Assembly (NCBI GenBank): GCA_003260075.1 | Contig: QLIY01000396.1 | Coordinates: 1 to 64,000 of the forward strand | Reading direction: 5' to 3' | DNA length: 64,000 bases | Origin: Phallusia mammillata | Taxonomy: Eukaryota > Chordata > Ascidiacea > Phlebobranchia > Ascidiidae | In this document: positions 25,885-36,924 of the stretch, in pieces | Layout of the letters: every line of letters starts with the position of its first letter | Position numbering within the stretch: the stretch's first letter is position 1 | The notes under the pieces: generated by a model | Told to the model about the DNA's origin: nothing | What the model saw: only the letters and a program-made list of their open reading frames with translations | Database searches by the model: none | Made by a program: the position numbers and the translations under genes

Positions 25885-27442
25885 TCCTAGGAGTAGGACT
25901 ACACTATAGGTTTGCAAGAAAGTTGGACATCTTGATTACAGTAAATCTTGGTCTATGACTGAGCTCTATGGAAAAGAGGAACATGTTTGGCCGCCTATTT
26001 GCATTTACTCATCATTTCAAGCAAAGTTCATTAGTTTAAACTTTAAGCAGTTCTAATTTTCTCATTGGCAAGTTTCAGTTGGCAAGAAATACCAAAGTAC
26101 TAGGTCCCTGGTAAGCTTGCAGTCTGCACCACGCCACGCTACAGTTGACTTATCACGACATGTTTAGTTTTTAGTCATGTCCTTGGCAACAAACCAGGAA
26201 ATAGTCATATTTTTAACGACAAAGTTATCATTGTCACATTGGTCATAATTTAGTAGAATTGTTGCGGCACATGCAATTCTGCAGCACAAACAAATGATTA
26301 CTGACTGTAAGTACGTACATTGTTTAAAAACTGCCAGAAGAGGGATACTCAATCTTGCTTTGCCGACCGTTTATAAACCTCAAATGTCATTTTTTGCTCG
26401 CATATGTCACCTGGTATATTGTGGGTCAGAGTGAGTAACTGCTACCCAGATGCATAAAACGCCTAAAGTAAACGGTCGGCGGTTCAATTTATAAAGCCCC
26501 TGTTGTAAACACGCAAAGATTAATTAAGCACCCTGATCCACTTCTGATGGCTCGCCAAGGCAAACATGTACAGCACAATACCTTGAATCAACTGCTAACT
26601 TTGTATTAAAATTGAATTCGGTAAACGTTGTCTAACCTAATGTTTGGCGTATACTAAAAGCTTACATCAGCCTAAACAAAGTAAAGCCCCCCCCCCCCTG
26701 AAAAGTCTACTGATATATCGCATAAGATCGGTAATGATTGCAAGACCGTTTGCAACAGACTATTTGACTGTCCAACTTTAACTATAGCAACACTCTAAGC
26801 TCACAAAACCAAAAACGAAACAAAAAATGCACCCTGAAACAAAATAACTGATCAGCGTCTATAAAAGCGACAATTGCCATTGTAAACATTGTTCATAAAC
26901 ATTACGCCAGTGAATGTGTATCAAGCATCCCATCAATTAACAAGAACATTTTGTGACGCCATAATATAAGCCAAAAATAAAAAAAGATGGCGTCCACGCT
27001 ACAAAATTTTAACAAAAATGTTCTGTTTTTAACCGCAAATGCAGGCTAAGCTGAAACTAAGATAATATTCGCACGTACATCAGACGGTAGCGTCCAGCAT
27101 CAAAAAAATAAATACTCGAAAAGAAATGAACTTGTCACCATTTATCGTTGATGGCTTCATTTCACTTTACATCCTGAAATACTACCAGTGGCTGCTACTG
27201 CGACAGGAATTACCAACCTGTCAGTTAAATGGGGTCGGTTTCATATGACATGTGGAAATGAAAGCAATTAGGTTTGGCATGGTATTAGCCGCAAACAGAC
27301 AGCCTGATGTTAGCACAACTAGCAACATGATTCGCTCATGTATGCACATACACGCTTATGGGCCAAATAGCAAAATGTAAATTCCGAAAAAGTTTATGAT
27401 TAACGTATTATTTCCATGCCACCGGCATTGAACAACCAATGA

Positions 27443-28349
27443 GCTGTACTGCCTGTTTTATGTCGTTCACACATGTCAAACCGTAAGTGGCTTGAAGCTA
27501 CAGCGATTGTTCAAAATTTAAACATTGAAGGTCTACTCCACACCACTAAAACAGGAAGTTGGAATGATATCAGCCAACTATGGACTGTGGGCCTATTGCA
27601 CAGAGCGAAACTGCTCCAGCTAAAAGGTCATCGCCGTCGTCATCATTTACGTTTATACGATATGCTCTTGTTGAGTCACTTGAGTGTATTGTCCGTGGTA
27701 AATAAAAACATAGCGGAACAGTCGCAGTTTAGGTAAGAGTATGTGATGCCACAAAATGCCCCTGGGATAAAAATATAAGCATAATCCGTTTCCAGTTTGC
27801 CTTAGCACTTGCATTTACCGTAATATATTGGAGTTAATTTTTGATAGTCAATGTTTGTAAGATTTTCTCAGTGTTATAAATGGCCCCCCCCCCGCTGTAC
27901 TGCCTGTTTTATGTCGTTCACACATGTCAAACCGTAAGTGGTTTGAAGCTACAGCGTTTGTTCAAAATTTAAACATTGTTGGTCTACTCCACACCACTAA
28001 AACGAAGTTGGAATTATCTCAGCCAACTATGGACTGTAGGCCTATTGCACAGAGCGAAACTACTCAAGCTAAACGGTCATCGCCGTCGTCATCATTCACG
28101 TTTATACAATGCTCTTGTTGAGTCATGAGTGTATTGTCCGTGGTAAATAAAAACATAGCGACACAGTCGCAGTTTAGGTAAGGAGTATGTGATGCCACAA
28201 AATGCCCCTAGGATAAAAATATGAGCATAATCCGTTTCCAGTTTGCCTTAGCACTCGCATTTACCGTGATATATTGGAGTTAATTTATGATAGTCAATAT
28301 TTGTAAGATTTTCCTGCATGCATCCGCGAAAAACAAAATCCCCCCCCCC
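27443..28349. repeat. Duplicated block of about 430 bp joined by poly-C
   Basis: 27443-27869 and 27894-28315 are near-identical, both starting CTGTACTGCCTGTTTTATGT, and are separated by a 10-C run at 27884-27893. The second copy ends near another poly-C run at 28340-28349. They differ by scattered substitutions and small indels (for example an extra TCACTTG in the first), as expected if two haplotypes were laid end to end. Confidence 0.8.
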
Positions 28350-30558
28350 AAACAACCCCATTTGCCCCGTGGGCCGCTTGTTGCCAACCTCAGTGTTAAA
28401 GTGGTCTGTGAACGAAAGTGAAAAGAAGTCCGTAATTTATAAATTGTCGTAATTTATAATAAAGGTAACAAAAGGTTGCATAGGAACCACTGCTCTAGTC
28501 TAGTACAATCACCAAGTCGAAAGTAACTCATAACTCAGCTGCGCAACGTTGAAAGGTATGAAGTACAGAAAAGTGGATTAGGCACAATTGATGAATGAAC
28601 ACTGCATCTTGACTTGGGCACGTACAAGAGTATATTCACAGAACTTCGCTGCCCTGACGATATGCCATTGAGTGTACATATCTTATGCTATTATGCCTCT
28701 CTACACAATATAAACGACCCAATTGCAAGTTTCAAAAGGCCGACACCTATACCCATGTAACAATAAAGGTTAAACCCTGTTTTAAGAAAAATATCTGTCA
28801 ACAAGAGATCTGTAACTAACTGCGCATTCTTGCCACTGGAAAGTGAAGCACACCTTAAATGTCTTAAAACCTAAGTTCAAAATTGCCGACGTCTGAAACC
28901 CAAAATTGGTTCTCTCGGTCACCCAGAAATAGCTTTGCTAACCCCAGTATATGTGTCGAGGTCTGTGTATAACACATCAACGGCCTGAATGCGAGCCGCA
29001 ATCCGCCAGTTCAGTAGCCTATAGCTCGCCTTACACTCTGGACAACTAGCTGTGTAATACTACACCCTGCGTAACTAACGAACCCATTCAGCTTGAATTC
29101 ACACATAATGAATCTGACTGAAGTTTAGGTAAAATATTTGTCCACAAGTAATAACCGATACGAAAACACCATAATAAAGGACATTTTCAGATAGATAACT
29201 TAGTATCCCGCACCCCTTTTTTAAATGCAAGTTACTTGGATCAGTTTTAAAGCAGAGGGTGGACGACTTGGGCCTTGAATTACAGGCCACAACAATCAAA
29301 GCATTTCTTTAGGAACAACAGGTCAAAAACAAGTAGTATTGACATCAATAATAAACGCAAGCCCGCTTATGGGTAACTTGTTTGCTTTTTAAATGCTTTC
29401 CTAACTGGAACGTAACAACAAGTTGTAGGCTAGGCCTATATGTTCACAATGAAACTGCATCTCATTTAACCCTGATTCAGGTCATGCTTTACCTTTGAAT
29501 ATCTAACCCACAAGTATACCAGAACCACCAAGTAATATTGGATTAAAAAATGTTGAGATTTACAGCACTACATTTTTATGTCACTTTTTGTACTTACTAC
29601 GCGAACAAATTACCATAAAAGTAGCGGTCAATAGTACACACAGGGTATCAACAAGTAATTGTACTCAGCAATAAAAATTATAATCAGCAAAAGAAGTCAA
29701 TGGCTGACTAGGCGTAATGTTTTACGTGAGGTCATCAGCGGGTACAACCAAAACAGGAACTTCCGACGCTTTTTTTCTAGCTGACAGGTTTTTACCGAAA
29801 AAGAAAAGCATTAGGCAGCAATTCTGCAGAGTAATCGTTGTGTTGATACGCCTAAATCACAGTTTTGTAAGTAGCCTAGGCCTATATTGTATTACTAATG
29901 CACATTTCCAATCAAACTGTATTTCTGCGTCATGTCTGCCACTGGACCGAAAATCTTTTGGATTTGTTTCACAATTGTTACATACAAAATTCTTGATTTG
30001 TTTCACAATTGTTATATGGCCGTGCCCTCAGACTCGTTGCGAAATTTCACTAGGTTCAGACTCGTTGCAAAGTAGGCTTGCTGAAAAAAACTCCTTATGC
30101 CTTCGAAATTTAGTATCTAACTTCAGTAAAGATTTCGATTTTTATCATTAACCGTTAGCAGGTTTTACCGATAAAATTTAGGTTTTAATTAACACACTGA
30201 TCTTAGATTCCCCTAAAAACGGTTGCTAGTGTTTGTAACCCCAAATCAAGTCAATATCACCTTTATTTAGACTTAGAGGAACGCAATGGTTGAGCAGCTA
30301 GGATATACAACATCCCTGACTATATTTAAGCTGTAGCTCATGTTTGTCAAACAAGATACACCGAATTTATATCTTAGCACATCTATAAAGTTATCATCTA
30401 CTAATTTGCATACATACTGACCAATATTACGATTTTGCAGCAAATATATTTTGCCGTGACTAATGTCAATTTCCTTCAAGCAATGGAAGCCAAAGTGAAT
30501 ATGGGTTTGATTATGACAGCAAAAGGAAGTCGATTGCTATGATTTAAATGCAATAAAT

Positions 30559-31114
30559 CAGTGGTTCTCAACCTTTCCACACCGTGGCACCGGTAAAAAT
30601 TTGAAAAAAAATCCACGGACCGGCAACAAAAGATCGTATAATGAATGCAACATGTATTTATAAGCTTTTTGTTCACCAAAGTTGTCGTTGCGCAACATAA
30701 TGCAAGATTTAGTCATAGCCTATGTATTTTGGACGAAACGTTACAACCAAAGGGCAATCAACTCAACTCAAACAACAAAACGCCTATCTATTTACATACA
30801 AAATTGCTGTTGTTTCGCTTCCAGTATGAATCTCATCTCAAAGTCAAAAGTGAAGAATAACTTTGTTTTCCAAAAAAATATTGACAAAACAATCATAAAC
30901 GTCACAAAAGCTTTATCAAACAATTTCGCGGGTATCAACGGTGGAAAGCTACCCCAGTTTTACAGCCAAGCGTAAAATGAGTTTCGCAGGTAGCCTACCA
31001 ACAACTTTGCAATAGGTCTACTTATCATTCCATTTCAAAAAGTAACTCGGCATAAAGTAAGATAATTTGCGGACCGGCAATATATTTGCGCGGACCGGCG
31101 GTTGGGAACCACTG
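30559..31114. mobile_element. hAT-type MITE, 8-bp target duplication CAATAAAT
   Basis: The ends are CAGTGGTTCTCAACC and GGTTGGGAACCACTG, near-perfect inverted repeats, with exact CAATAAAT duplications at 30551-30558 and 31115-31122. The 556-bp element has no transposase. The ORFs that cover it are by-products of the element. Confidence 0.95.
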
Positions 31115-31710
31115 CAATAAATCATGTCTATAGTGTAAGCCTATACCTTACACTGTAAGGTAATAATTAACTTCCGCTAAATTAAGGCACTATAGGCGTT
31201 TTGGAAAACCTGTAATTTTGCACAAAAGGCTTTAATGGAAAAACAGTGTCAACTGACATTTAGCTTTATAGCGTTAGATGCTGCAGGTCGCAAGTAAAGT
31301 CGCCGTTTCTCCCACAACGATAAAAATGAAACAAAACGAGCACAATTAATAATAACAAACAAACGTGCTGATTTTCTACGTGCTTGACTCCGCAAATATC
31401 TTTCCTTAATTGTTTGTATTGTACGTCGTTTTAGTTGTTGTGTTTCTTGTAAAAACACCTGAATGTTGCTGCTGTTGTTTAGTGTTTTATTTTAAGCAGA
31501 CCAATTTGATGGATTTAATTTTTTTTGTGAGAAAAAAACATTATCATTGAAAAACAAAACAAAAAACATTTACCGGTATGTCAGTCTAAAATAATTCAAG
31601 CATAGCATTTCACGCATGATAATTTTGACATAGGGACTTCTGTGTACGTGGTGATTGGTCAACCGATTTTTTTGTTTTGGCCATCTGTAAATAAAACGAT
31701 TGTTGGAAAT

Positions 31711-34000
31711 ATGGCTTTTCAATCGTCAGACGGATTTTATCAATCTAATTACAATGAGCAGCCGATGGAAACTGATCAACACGCCTATGGCCAAGGCCAG
31801 CCACAGGAAGGGTATTGCAGAATTTTTGTTTTCCAGTTAGCCTATTTTTAAGGGTTGAGGTTGAGGGCAAGGATTAATTTTGTTATTTATTGACTGTGTT
31901 TAAATGACAAGTCTACGTAAATTTACAGTTTCCAATATACCCTTTGCTAGACTAATGGATTTTTTGCTATCTCGGTAGAAGTTAATCCCACTCATAAATG
32001 TCAATACCTTTTCATTAGTGATGCACCGAACCCGCCTAAAAAGGTTCGGGCCGAAACCGAATATTCAGCCATGAGGCCGAATAATTTCGGCCGAATCAGG
32101 CCGAACCTAAAATCCCCTTTCTTATGGCAGTTTTCAACTGAACCTTGTGTTGTTGATGTGAGTGAACTCAATTTTGACAAACTGAAATCACTTTCATAAT
32201 GCGTAGGCTTTACTAAACATATAATATTTTGTAGACAACGTGGCTCGTATTTTATATAAACAACAAATAGTTAGTTTATGATGTTTCGTATGGGCGAAAA
32301 TGACATTTAAGGCCCTAATTCAATGCAATAAAAAAGTTCGGTTTCGGCCGAATTTTAAAAAAAGTTCGGGCCGAAACCGAAACATTGGAAAACCACGGAT
32401 TCGGCCGAAATGTTTCGGCCAACCGAAACTTCGGTGCATCACTACTTTTCATGTGTTTTATATACACTGTAAACAAATAACCTGTTCTTTACGGACAGAA
32501 GTCGGCCCAACATGTGCATCCTTGTACTGACCCCCTTATTCAGAGTTGGACCTTTAGCTTCCACCCTGTTTCATGGGACACTTGGTAAGAGGTTTGTGTT
32601 TTTTTCAGTTATGGTGGTGGCTATTACGGAGGCCAGCAACCCCAAGATTATGGAGGATATGCACAGCCACAAACAATGATGACACCCAACTACTCCGCCC
32701 CATATGCAGGAAATATAATGCAACCACAGGAACAACCACAAATGGAACCAACTCAAGGGAGCTACTCTGGGAGTTTTGATGATGAACCACCATTACTTGA
32801 GGAATTGGGAATAAATTTTGACCACATATATAGAAAGACTGTTGCTGTTTTAAATCCCTTTACTGTGACGGAAGCAGGAATTGTAAATGAAACAGATCTC
32901 GCAGGGCCGTTGTGTTTTTGTCTTGCTCTTGGTGCAACACTTCTTTTGGTAAGATTTGTTTTTTTGTTTTGTATGCTTTCCTAATTTTTGACACAAACTC
33001 TCTGCTTAAAACAGCCTTTTGTATAGCAGTTTTAAGCATATAACTTTGCTTTAAGCTAGAAAGGGTTGAAATGCCAAGTAAAGGCAGACAGAAGTACTAA
33101 TGCACCACAGGTAGATAAAAACTCTTGTATCTAGACAGGTTGCAGAAGCGGTTTAGATTGAAGCATACTTAGACCCTTTTCCTAATATACAAAAAAGGAA
33201 AGACATATATACCCCCCAAGGCTTGTGTACTGTCATCCCTTCATGGTATTTCAATTTTGGTCACACTAAACAAGTCTTATGTTGTTGCAGGGCGGCAAAG
33301 TGTCATTTGGGTACATATATGGAATTGGAGGCCTTGGTGTTGGGGGGGGGGAAGGCTTGTGTACTGTCATCCCTTCATGGTATTTCAATAATTTTGGTCA
33401 CACTAAACAAGTATTATGTTGTTGCAGGGTGGCAAAGTGTCATTTGGGTACATATATGGAATTGGAGGCCTTGGTGTTGTTGCAATCTATGCTCTTCTTA
33501 ACGTTATGACAATTACTGGAGTTACAATGGGATGTGTTGCATCTGTTATTGGATATTGCATACTGCCGATGGTGTTTTTGTCTACTTGTTCTGTAGTTTT
33601 GTCACTGAAGTAAGTTTAATCCATTGATACGCAGAAAGATCCTTTTAGTATTCAACTGATTACTTAAAATTTTTAATCTTTTTTTACTCTTATATTTGTT
33701 TAGCATATTTCTGAATAAATTGCCAAAGCACTTGACTGTATTCTCCAGTTATAAACTTTTTCAGTTTATTGTTACAAACCTATGTTATTAGTTTTTCTTG
33801 ATGTATGTAATATAACAAATGTTTTGTTTCTTTTCAGGGGAATTTTAGGCATTGTTCTATCCTTGCTTACTGTGTCGTGGTGCAGTCTATCAGCATCCAA
33901 ACTATTTGTGTGTGGATTTAATATGGACTCGCAACAACTACTGATTGCATACCCCTGTGCTCTTTTGTATGGGGTCTTTGCTCTCCTTACAGTATTCTAG
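31711..34000 (+). CDS. YIPF5: YIPF5-like Yip1-domain Golgi/ER membrane protein
   Basis: Four exons (31711-31811, 32609-32948, 33428-33609, 33838-34000) close in phase to give 261 aa, near the 257 aa of vertebrate YIPF5. The cytosolic N-terminus (about residues 1-115) is rich in Gly, Gln, Tyr and Pro. LLEELGINFDHI precedes five predicted membrane segments from about residue 125 to the end. GCVASVIGYCILP and AYPCALLYGVFALL match the Yip1 family. YIPF5 is known to interact with Rab GTPases and act in ER-Golgi traffic. YIPF7 is the alternative paralogue. A partial extra copy of exon 3 with a poly-G boundary precedes the real one. Confidence 0.93.
32016..32444. mobile_element. MITE with TAGTGATGCACCGAA ends
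   Basis: The inverted ends TAGTGATGCACCGAA and TTCGGTGCATCACTA are perfect over 15 bp and flanked by the 8-bp duplication CTTTTCAT (32008-32015 and 32445-32452), which places it in the hAT superfamily. Subterminal TTCGGGCCGAAACCGAA motifs form further inverted repeats. It lies in YIPF5 intron 1. Fragments with the same TTCGGCCGAA motifs occur near 39110, 44385 and 47990. Confidence 0.93.
33221..33479 (+). repeat. Partial duplicate of YIPF5 exon 3 bounded by poly-G
   Basis: Intron end plus the first 50 bases of exon 3 occur at 33221-33341, then a 10-G run (33342-33351), then the full copy (33354 onward). The copies differ by a 3-bp indel and single bases (GGCGGC against GGTGGC). The first has no donor, so only the second can be spliced. 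Probably two alleles joined by error. Confidence 0.82.
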
Positions 34001-34608
34001 TTTTTTTCTAGTTCTGCTTACATCTATCTGCTGTAAACGTGGTTCTCACAGTTTCATAGTTGTTTCATTGGAGTGATTTGTGAGTTGAACAGTAACTACA
34101 TAAAAAAAAGATATGTAAATATCCTGCTCTTGGCAGGCTGCTGATTTCAACAACAATTCAAGGCTAATATTGTCTACAATGGTAAATGCTGCCTGCATGC
34201 TTTAGATGCAATTTGTCTCAATAGTTCAATAGTTTCATAAAAGCCAACTCAATAGTTTCATTAAAGTAAAAAAATATATATATATAAAGAAACACTATTT
34301 GCATCCAATTTTGTTGGGTTTTTGAAGCTAATCTTGTAAAACTAGTTTTTTTTCATAGAAACCTGTTTTGTTGTAAAAGTTTGTACAGAACTTGGAAAAA
34401 GCCTGGTAGACTTTTGAAAAGCACTAGTCTCAATTGGACATTTTGTGTGTGTGCAATAATAAAAATTGCTACGTCCAAGTACATTGTAGCCTTGTTTAAA
34501 AAATCTATAGTTTTGGCCGGGAACATTTCTTGATGATGCATGTCCCGCTTGTGGTGCTTGGAATGGGTTGTTTGTTGACCAGATGGTAAAAGAAGCGGTT
34601 TCTTTCAT

Positions 34609-36739
34609 TTAAACTGGAGGTTTCGCACATGTGTTGGTTGGCTGCAAGATAAATATTGGTTAGGAGTATGTTCAGTTGTTCGATTATCAGAAAGTCATAA
34701 TTAAAAAAAAATCAATCGCAGTATTCCATGTACCCTTCACGGTTTGAAACACAATGCTTGTTGCGTATTTTTTTGTCTTGAATTCCGTTCAAAAAACAAC
34801 ATCCACAAATACAAATTCCCTGCCTAGTCGCACTTTCCATATGCGCCAATCTAAATCCCTATCATAGGGCGCCTAATAACAAAGGTGTAGCTGCGTCTAA
34901 CGTCTACCTATTGTGCCCTCCGCTATCTCGAGCTACGTAACGACCCAGCATTGCCAGTGTAGCCACGCCTGCCTCGATGGCGACTTGTGAATGGCGGCTA
35001 CAATGTAAACTANTTTTTTGTCTTGAATTCTCTTCAAAAAACAACATCCACAAATACAAATTCCCTGCCTAGTCGCACTTTCCATATGCGCCAATCTAAA
35101 TCCCTATCATAGGGCGCCTAATAACAAAGGTGTAGCTGCGTCTAACGTCTACCTATTGTGCCCTCCGCTATCTCGAGCTACGTAACGACCCAGCATTGCG
35201 CAGCTACTTGTGACTTGGTGATTGTGCTGCTAAGGTTTCATCTACATCCAAACATTGGTATCTATGAGGTCTGGATCAACAAACCTGGTTTGCATCGTAC
35301 ACCATCCGTTCAATGAAATCATCACTAGCTATGCTAACCCTTCTTCCTTCTCGAGGTGGCACCGCAAGTAGAGCGCTGCTGCCTCTAAAATATTGGAAAC
35401 GAAAATGTCAATTATATGAGGGCCCGTGTGTACTGTACCGTCTGTCCGCAAAAGTATGCAACACCAAATTTAAGTGAGAATGGTTAAACTCGGGTACCAC
35501 TAGGAGCGAACTCGCTACATCATGGAAGTTCAAAATTGATGTGGGCAATAATGCATGAAGTTTCTATTATCGCCTTGAAGCTAAAAGTATTGCTGGTGAT
35601 TGCCAAATACAGCATTTTGAATCTCAAACGTATTCTTGATGTACCAGCACATTTTTTGCTACAGTCTTAAAACGAGCAGGCCTGGACTGATCATTAGACG
35701 TAGTAAGTATGTGCTTGGAGACATTCTAGGAATAGGTACCCCACAGAAACATTGTTGCCCAATTTTCGGCGCTGTCTTAGGATTTAAATCCACCGTCGGT
35801 TTAAATTTTGCGGTTTAAAATGCTATGGTTACTGTTTGTTCTACGAATGAAAACTCTTTGCTTGCCACCTACAAACTCTGCAGAGGTTTATCCTGAGTTC
35901 GAAATACGAAGGAATAGGGGTGCACCCCTTTAAAGTAGGTACGCGTTTCAAACCAAGAGGCTCGAGTAACTGAAGAGGTCTGTTTTACCTACCCCATTTC
36001 CGAAATCCAGCTGTTGATGCTGTTTCTTCGAGATTGACCTAAAAAGTTTCATTTAAACTTTAAATAAACTAGTTTATGCTACCACGGCTATACCAATCAT
36101 ATAAGGGCATATGGTACAAATACGAAAGGCGGCCCCTTTTAATTGGCTGCAAAAATACGGTTGTAAATTAAATTCATAATACGAATGGATAAAGCGATCC
36201 TGTTCTGCGAGAATAAAAGTGATTTGCTTTGAGGGACAGTCATGGACGCCGGCAGAAATGTTTCCGAACGGGAGGGCAAGTGCTCCTCTTGCTCCTACGT
36301 GCCGGCGCCCATGGGAACAGTAGAAAAGCAATTTTCGTTCTTACTTCTGTTGGAACTTGCCGAAGTTGCACTGCCACTGATACTGGCTCTACTAATCCTT
36401 CGAATGTGTTCTGCCTCGGCTGTGCCCACCTTGTTTCCATGCCGAATTACCATGGGATAAGTTCCATGAACCAAGCAACAGTTCGCAATGCATTCTATGT
36501 TTTAATGAAGGAAAAACAATAAAATCTGTTAAATCACTCAAAAAGTCCATCGTGATGTGAGCCAAATCAACTATGACGCGTAAGCAACTAACTTGCACGT
36601 GAAACAAAATATAAAAAATAATAACAATTATATTTTGTGCTTATTTGAATCAGCGCAATAAACCCTTTTCCTGAGCTATTCTTTCTGGTATATTTTTTTA
36701 AACAAAACACATACCTCGGACACGCATACAGTTTCCCAT
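34609..36739 (-). CDS. Unrecognised 117-aa protein with MGNC lipidation-type start
   Basis: Five exons (36739-36715, 36494-36345, 36038-35993, 35384-35285, 34641-34609) close in phase to 117 aa. I do not recognise the family. The N-terminus MGNCMRVRECIANCC has Gly2, a possible N-myristoylation site, followed by four cysteines suitable for palmitoylation, so membrane anchoring is inferred. Three basophilic kinase-type sites follow: RRISRAS, RRNSINS and RRVSIAS. A Ser-rich middle leads to DDFIERMVYDANQ and a short C-terminus ending AKPPV. Donors and acceptors are all consensus-like. Intron 4 contains an N-junction duplication. The first exon encodes only 8 codons. The gene is divergent from the coiled-coil gene at 36925. 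Transcript evidence would decide it. Confidence 0.62.
34768..35199. repeat. Duplicated block of about 187 bp joined at a single N
   Basis: 34768-34955 and 35014-35199 are almost identical (one or two substitutions) and are separated by 57 bp ending in an N at 35013. It is the same join signature as at 5392. It lies inside an intron of the minus-strand MGNC gene. Confidence 0.82.
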
Positions 36740-36832
36740 TCTTTACCTTGCAAATTGTTGCACAGAAGCATATACTCAACAAATTCATTTTATGAGCACA
36801 ACGCATGCAACACTTTGTGAAGGCACATTTAC

Positions 36833-36850
36833 CATTATGACGTCATAATG
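36833..36850. promoter_or_regulatory. Perfect 18-bp palindrome containing a CRE site
   Basis: CATTATGACGTCATAATG is its own reverse complement. The central TGACGTCA (36838-36845) is the full cAMP-response element bound by CREB/ATF-type bZIP factors. It lies between two divergent start codons (36739 minus, 36925 plus), about 90 bp from each, so it may act as a shared promoter element. Binding is inferred from the motif. Confidence 0.65.
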
Positions 36851-36924
36851 TTAACTGCTAAGGTATAACTAGTCAATCCGACTTCCTGAGTGGGAAATCA
36901 AATGTCTGGACTTGCTGGTCGAGT

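Larger units (their letters stand above)
24639..31710. other. Gene-poor interval between FUT8 and YIPF5
   Basis: I see no gene I can support in these 7 kb. It holds a hAT-type element (25399-25884), three poly-C runs (26687-26698, 27884-27893, 28340-28349), a duplicated block of about 430 bp, a second hAT-type element (30559-31114), and remnants of element ends near 28360-28494. ORFs in the interval have no recognisable domain and several lie inside the elements. Confidence 0.55.

Noticed and set aside
25632-25958. ORF of 108 aa
   Set aside because: It runs from inside a hAT-type MITE across its right end. No transposase motif is present.
30682-30975. ORF of 97 aa
   Set aside because: Entirely inside the hAT-type MITE at 30559-31114, with no recognisable domain.
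36240-36440. Overlapping minus-strand ORF starting METRWAQPRQN, and plus-strand ORFs in the same place
   Set aside because: Only the frame with HIRRISRAS closes in phase with all neighbouring exons. The others end in stops or have no partner exons.
36715-36832. Cys-rich frame CAFTKCCMRCAHK upstream of the MGNC start
   Set aside because: It would enter the next exon in the wrong phase and stop soon. The MGNC start in the third frame gives full closure.
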